Shown here in pieces: positions 62,001 to 64,000 of a stretch of 64,000 nt of DNA. Each line of letters begins with the position of its first letter. Positions within the stretch are counted from its first letter, which is position 1. This DNA is from Micromonospora pisi (GTDB lineage: Bacteria > Actinomycetota > Actinomycetes > Mycobacteriales > Micromonosporaceae), in the NCBI RefSeq assembly GCF_003633685.1, contig NZ_RBKT01000001.1, forward strand, positions 6,262,001-6,326,000, in the 5' to 3' direction. Position numbers and translations under genes: made by a program. The notes under the pieces were generated by a model, which did no database searches, had not been told where the DNA came from, and was given only the letters and a program-made list of their open reading frames with translations.

Positions 62001-64000
62001 GGAACTGCCCACGGTCGACTTACAAAGGACCTTCTTCGAACTCGGCGGAGACTCCGTCCTGCTGGTTCGGGCGCACCAGCGGCTTGCCGAGGAATTCGGC
62101 CGACCGCTGCCGGTGGACGCCCTCTTCAGGTACCCGACCGTGGCCGCGCTGGCCGGTTTCCTCGATACCGCTTCCGCCGGCCGTGAGACCACCGCCGAGT
62201 CGCCCCCGGTCGCCCCCTCCCATGCCACTGATCGGGACCTCGCCATCATCGGCATGGCCTGTCGGGTACCCGGCGCCGACACCGTCGAGCAGTTCTGGAC
62301 GAACCTGCGCGACGGGGTGGAGTCCGTCACCACCCTGTCGCCCGGGGAGGTCTTCGCCCTCCAACCGGACCAGACTCGAGACCCGCGCTTTGTCCCGGCG
62401 GCGGCCATGATCCCCGATGTCGACCTGTTCGACGCCGACTTCTTCGGCTACAGCCCGGCCGAGGCGGCGGTCATCGACCCGCAACAGCGGCTCTTCCTGG
62501 AATACGCCTGGGCGGCCGTCGAAGACGCCGGGATCGACCCAGCGGCCAGCCGGGCCGGCGTGTTCGCGGGCGCCAGCATGAACACCTACCTGATCAACAA
62601 CGTCCTGCCGGCCACGCTCGGCTCCCGGACGTTCCTCAGCCACCGCCACTTCGACCAGGCGACCGAGCTGCGTATCGAGCAGGGCAACGCCCGCGACCAC
62701 CTGCCCACCCGGGTGTCGTTCAAGCTCAACCTGCGCGGCCCGAGCGTCAACGTGCAGTCGACCTGCTCCACGTCGCTGGTCGCGGTGCACATGGCCGGTC
62801 AGGCGTTGTTGAACGGGGAGTGCGACGTCGCCATCGCCGGCGGTGTCTCCGTCATCATCCCGCAGAACACGGGCTACCTGTGGCAGGACGGCATGATGCT
62901 CGCCCCCGACGGCCACTGCCGGGCCTTCGACGCCGACGCCGGCGGCACCGTGTTCGGCAACGGGCTGGGGGTGGTGGTGCTCAAACGCCTCTCCGCGGCG
63001 CTCGCCGACGGGGACCACGTCTACGCCGTCATCAAGGGCTCGGCGGTCAACAACGACGGCGCGCTCAAGATGGACTACTCGGGACCGAGCGTGGAGTCCC
63101 AGGCGGACGTCGTCGCCCGCGCCCACGCCAGCGCAGGTATCCGCGCCGACGAGATCTCCTACGTGGAGGCGCACGGTACCGGCACGAAGCTCGGCGACCC
63201 GGTCGAGATCGCCGGTCTGACGGAGGCGTTCGCCCGCAGCGCGAGCCGCGGCGACACGTACTGCGCGATCGGCTCGGTCAAGACGAACATCGGTCACCTC
63301 GATGAGGCGGCCGGGGTGATCGGACTCATCAAGACGGCGCTGAGTCTGTACCATCGCGAACTCCCACCGAGCCTGCACTTCCGGTCACCGAATCCGCTCG
63401 CCCGACTGGAGCAGAGCCCGTTCTTCGTCAACACCCGGCTGCGGGAGTGGACCAGCCCACCGGGCCGGCCGCGCCGGGCCGGTGTCAGCTCCTTCGGCAT
63501 GGGCGGCACGAACTGTCACGTGGTGCTCGAGGAACCGCCCGCGCCTTCCCCCGCCCCGTCCCACCCCGGCCGGTCGGCTCACGTCCTGCCGCTGTCCGCC
63601 CGTTCGACCGAGGCGCTGCGCGGCAACGTGCAACGCTACCTCCAGCACCTGAACGGGCAGGACGACGCGGCATTTCCCGACATCTGCTTCTCCGCCGCGA
63701 CCGGCCGGCGGCACTTCGACACCCGCATCGCCGTCCTGGCCTCGGACGCGACGGACGCGCGCGCCCAGTTGGCCGCCGTGCTGGCCGCCCCGGATCTGGC
63801 CACGCTGGCGTCGCACGTCGGGGGCCGGCGGCCCACGGTGGCGTTTCTCTTCACGGGCCAGGGCTCCCAGTACGCCGGGATGGGCAGATCCCTCTATCAG
63901 AGCCAACCGGTGTTCCGCGCGGCAATCGACCGCTGCGACGAGGTGCTACGGCCGCTCACCGGCTGGTCCCTGGTCGAGGTCCTGTACGGCTCCGACCCGG
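59023..64000 (+). CDS. Hybrid NRPS-PKS, C-A-T-KS-AT..., partial at window end
   Basis: At least 1,659 residues are visible. A condensation domain (1 to about 440) has the core motif HPTVADA (His137-Pro138), so the second catalytic His of HHxxxDG is lost. An adenylation domain (about 465-960) has YTSGSTGRPKG near 616 and pocket residues that I read as D-V-H-Y-I-G-H-D-V, closest to the proline-type pattern DVQFIAHVV. A carrier domain has Ser1011 (FFELGGDSV). A ketosynthase has Cys1248 (STCSTSL), EAHGTGT and NIGHLDEAAG. An acyltransferase begins at about 1606 (LFTGQGSQYAGMG). A proline-like amino acid is probably loaded and extended by a polyketide unit. Confidence 0.93.
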   Translation, partial: MRDHEQIPASFEQERAYVVDRLTRGTTVAVHRAWTLSAAPTVERLRAALDRLTARHEILRTSVSHSAGGLVQVVHAAAEPDFTVVDQSLSDAADNQPPTQLAMSFVARPFRLDTAPLWRTLLVRTGADQHVLVVCAHPTVADAETLTLILGELLDLCQGPPGEGAAAELPGQYREYVAWQGSLDDASLARQEAYWLDVLRGEPQAAELPIFRSRPPVPAGRGALHRRPLPADVVARAERLAERTGCSLPTVLAAGFAALLYRYGATTEVTFGYVLRGRRRDFASALLGPVGNLAPIRLAVTTQSSFEDVLRLTAGRLALAEANQDHPFQRLGRGRSGGSATAPMFQLLFESELDLTPAHEFSRPGDLDVDDFDVPPAYVGYDVHLTVRRLASGPALDWVFDTELFGSELIDQVLAHFVQLLSAALTDPAAPVAELAFLSAADRAAITSNWNVARTPYRRCAVHRLIEEQVTRTPAATAVEFAGQRLSYTELNRRANQLARHLTALGAEEGEMVGLCMDRSADLVVAVVAIMKAGCVVVPLDAAYPQDRLRFLLEDARVRTVVTTEALLARIPAMVERFGDRAQVRTDQDRAAIAEHAATNLEDAPAADAAAYCIYTSGSTGRPKGAVVEHGALANLVAWHADTWLTGVGTRTLLYSPISFDVSFHEILAGLCTGATLVQVDEGTRANPMALLEFVRRERVEKWYMPFVTLQQIAQAAQTGGVPTVLKELIVGGEVLRITAEIRDFARRTGCVIRNHYGSTECIDVATHTLSGDPDGWPSVVPIGRANVHNMNLYILDGARQLLPVGVVGEIYAEGDLLARHYHGRPDLTRERFLPSPFGVQGDRLYRMGDLGRYLPDGTIECLGRADNQVKIRGFRVEPSEVEAVLAGHPAVAECVVAAKVFSQGSARLTAYVVPERGHDPSGLPDRLRAGLADQLPDYMVPTAVVVLDALPLTPSGKVDVRGLPDPRTETRSAAPEAARLERTISQIWAELLELPTVDLQRTFFELGGDSVLLVRAHQRLAEEFGRPLPVDALFRYPTVAALAGFLDTASAGRETTAESPPVAPSHATDRDLAIIGMACRVPGADTVEQFWTNLRDGVESVTTLSPGEVFALQPDQTRDPRFVPAAAMIPDVDLFDADFFGYSPAEAAVIDPQQRLFLEYAWAAVEDAGIDPAASRAGVFAGASMNTYLINNVLPATLGSRTFLSHRHFDQATELRIEQGNARDHLPTRVSFKLNLRGPSVNVQSTCSTSLVAVHMAGQALLNGECDVAIAGGVSVIIPQNTGYLWQDGMMLAPDGHCRAFDADAGGTVFGNGLGVVVLKRLSAALADGDHVYAVIKGSAVNNDGALKMDYSGPSVESQADVVARAHASAGIRADEISYVEAHGTGTKLGDPVEIAGLTEAFARSASRGDTYCAIGSVKTNIGHLDEAAGVIGLIKTALSLYHRELPPSLHFRSPNPLARLEQSPFFVNTRLREWTSPPGRPRRAGVSSFGMGGTNCHVVLEEPPAPSPAPSHPGRSAHVLPLSARSTEALRGNVQRYLQHLNGQDDAAFPDICFSAATGRRHFDTRIAVLASDATDARAQLAAVLAAPDLATLASHVGGRRPTVAFLFTGQGSQYAGMGRSLYQSQPVFRAAIDRCDEVLRPLTGWSLVEVLYGSDP

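Overview
The window is high-GC actinobacterial DNA. Reading frames are GC-biased at the third position, genes are often coupled by ATGA/GTGA overlaps, and the content (actinobacterial L-rhamnose isomerase, TIGR03086 protein, LacI/TetR regulators, lanes of biosynthetic genes) suits a Micromonosporaceae- or Streptomyces-like organism. This is inferred from gene style only.

1-26.3 kb is ordinary metabolism. A LacI-controlled L-rhamnose/sugar region holds an oxidoreductase, a sugar-binding lipoprotein, a zinc alcohol dehydrogenase, rhaB, a bifunctional rhamnulose-phosphate aldolase/dehydrogenase, rhaI, rhaM, a LacI regulator, a DUF6807 protein, a YesL-like protein and two ABC permeases. Matching 12-bp operators sit just downstream of TTGACA-type promoters at three of these units, so the distant binding protein and the permeases look like one regulon. 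The rest is small secreted or membrane proteins, a TetR regulator, a TRAP-TAXI transporter and an S8-like protein with an altered active site.

26.6-26.9 kb is a Gly-Cys-Val tRNA cluster with its own promoter, followed by a 32-bp perfect palindrome. It marks the edge of an accessory region that carries decayed insertion sequences.

30.1-42.4 kb (system A) is a set of translationally coupled genes: an MFS exporter, a PP-loop ATPase, a Nudix-HAD fusion, a class-V-aminotransferase-like protein, a 21-residue peptide gene with its own promoter, an NTPase-TPR protein, an MFS-flavin reductase fusion, a prolyl oligopeptidase and an ATP-grasp ligase.

43.0-50.9 kb (system B) starts with a 22-residue peptide gene, then an asparagine-synthetase-like enzyme with an extra C-terminal domain, a CPBP protease, a nucleotidyltransferase, a PqqD-type recognition protein, a three-gene ABC exporter and an AurF-type diiron oxygenase. 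The two peptide genes share the same AGGAGGTGA ribosome site, a similar size and a strong stem-loop directly after the stop codon. They look like precursors of ribosomally made, post-translationally modified peptides (RiPPs). System B resembles lasso-peptide machinery, but its peptide has no Asp or Glu to close a lasso ring and no B2-type protease gene is present. I consider A and B the most likely undescribed systems here.

50.9-64 kb is the start of another biosynthetic cluster: a LuxR-type regulator, an FAD oxidoreductase, an NDP-kinase-like protein, a divergent purF paralogue whose 3' end runs into an IS256 relic, a type II thioesterase, and a hybrid NRPS-PKS (C-A-T-KS-AT...) that runs off the window.
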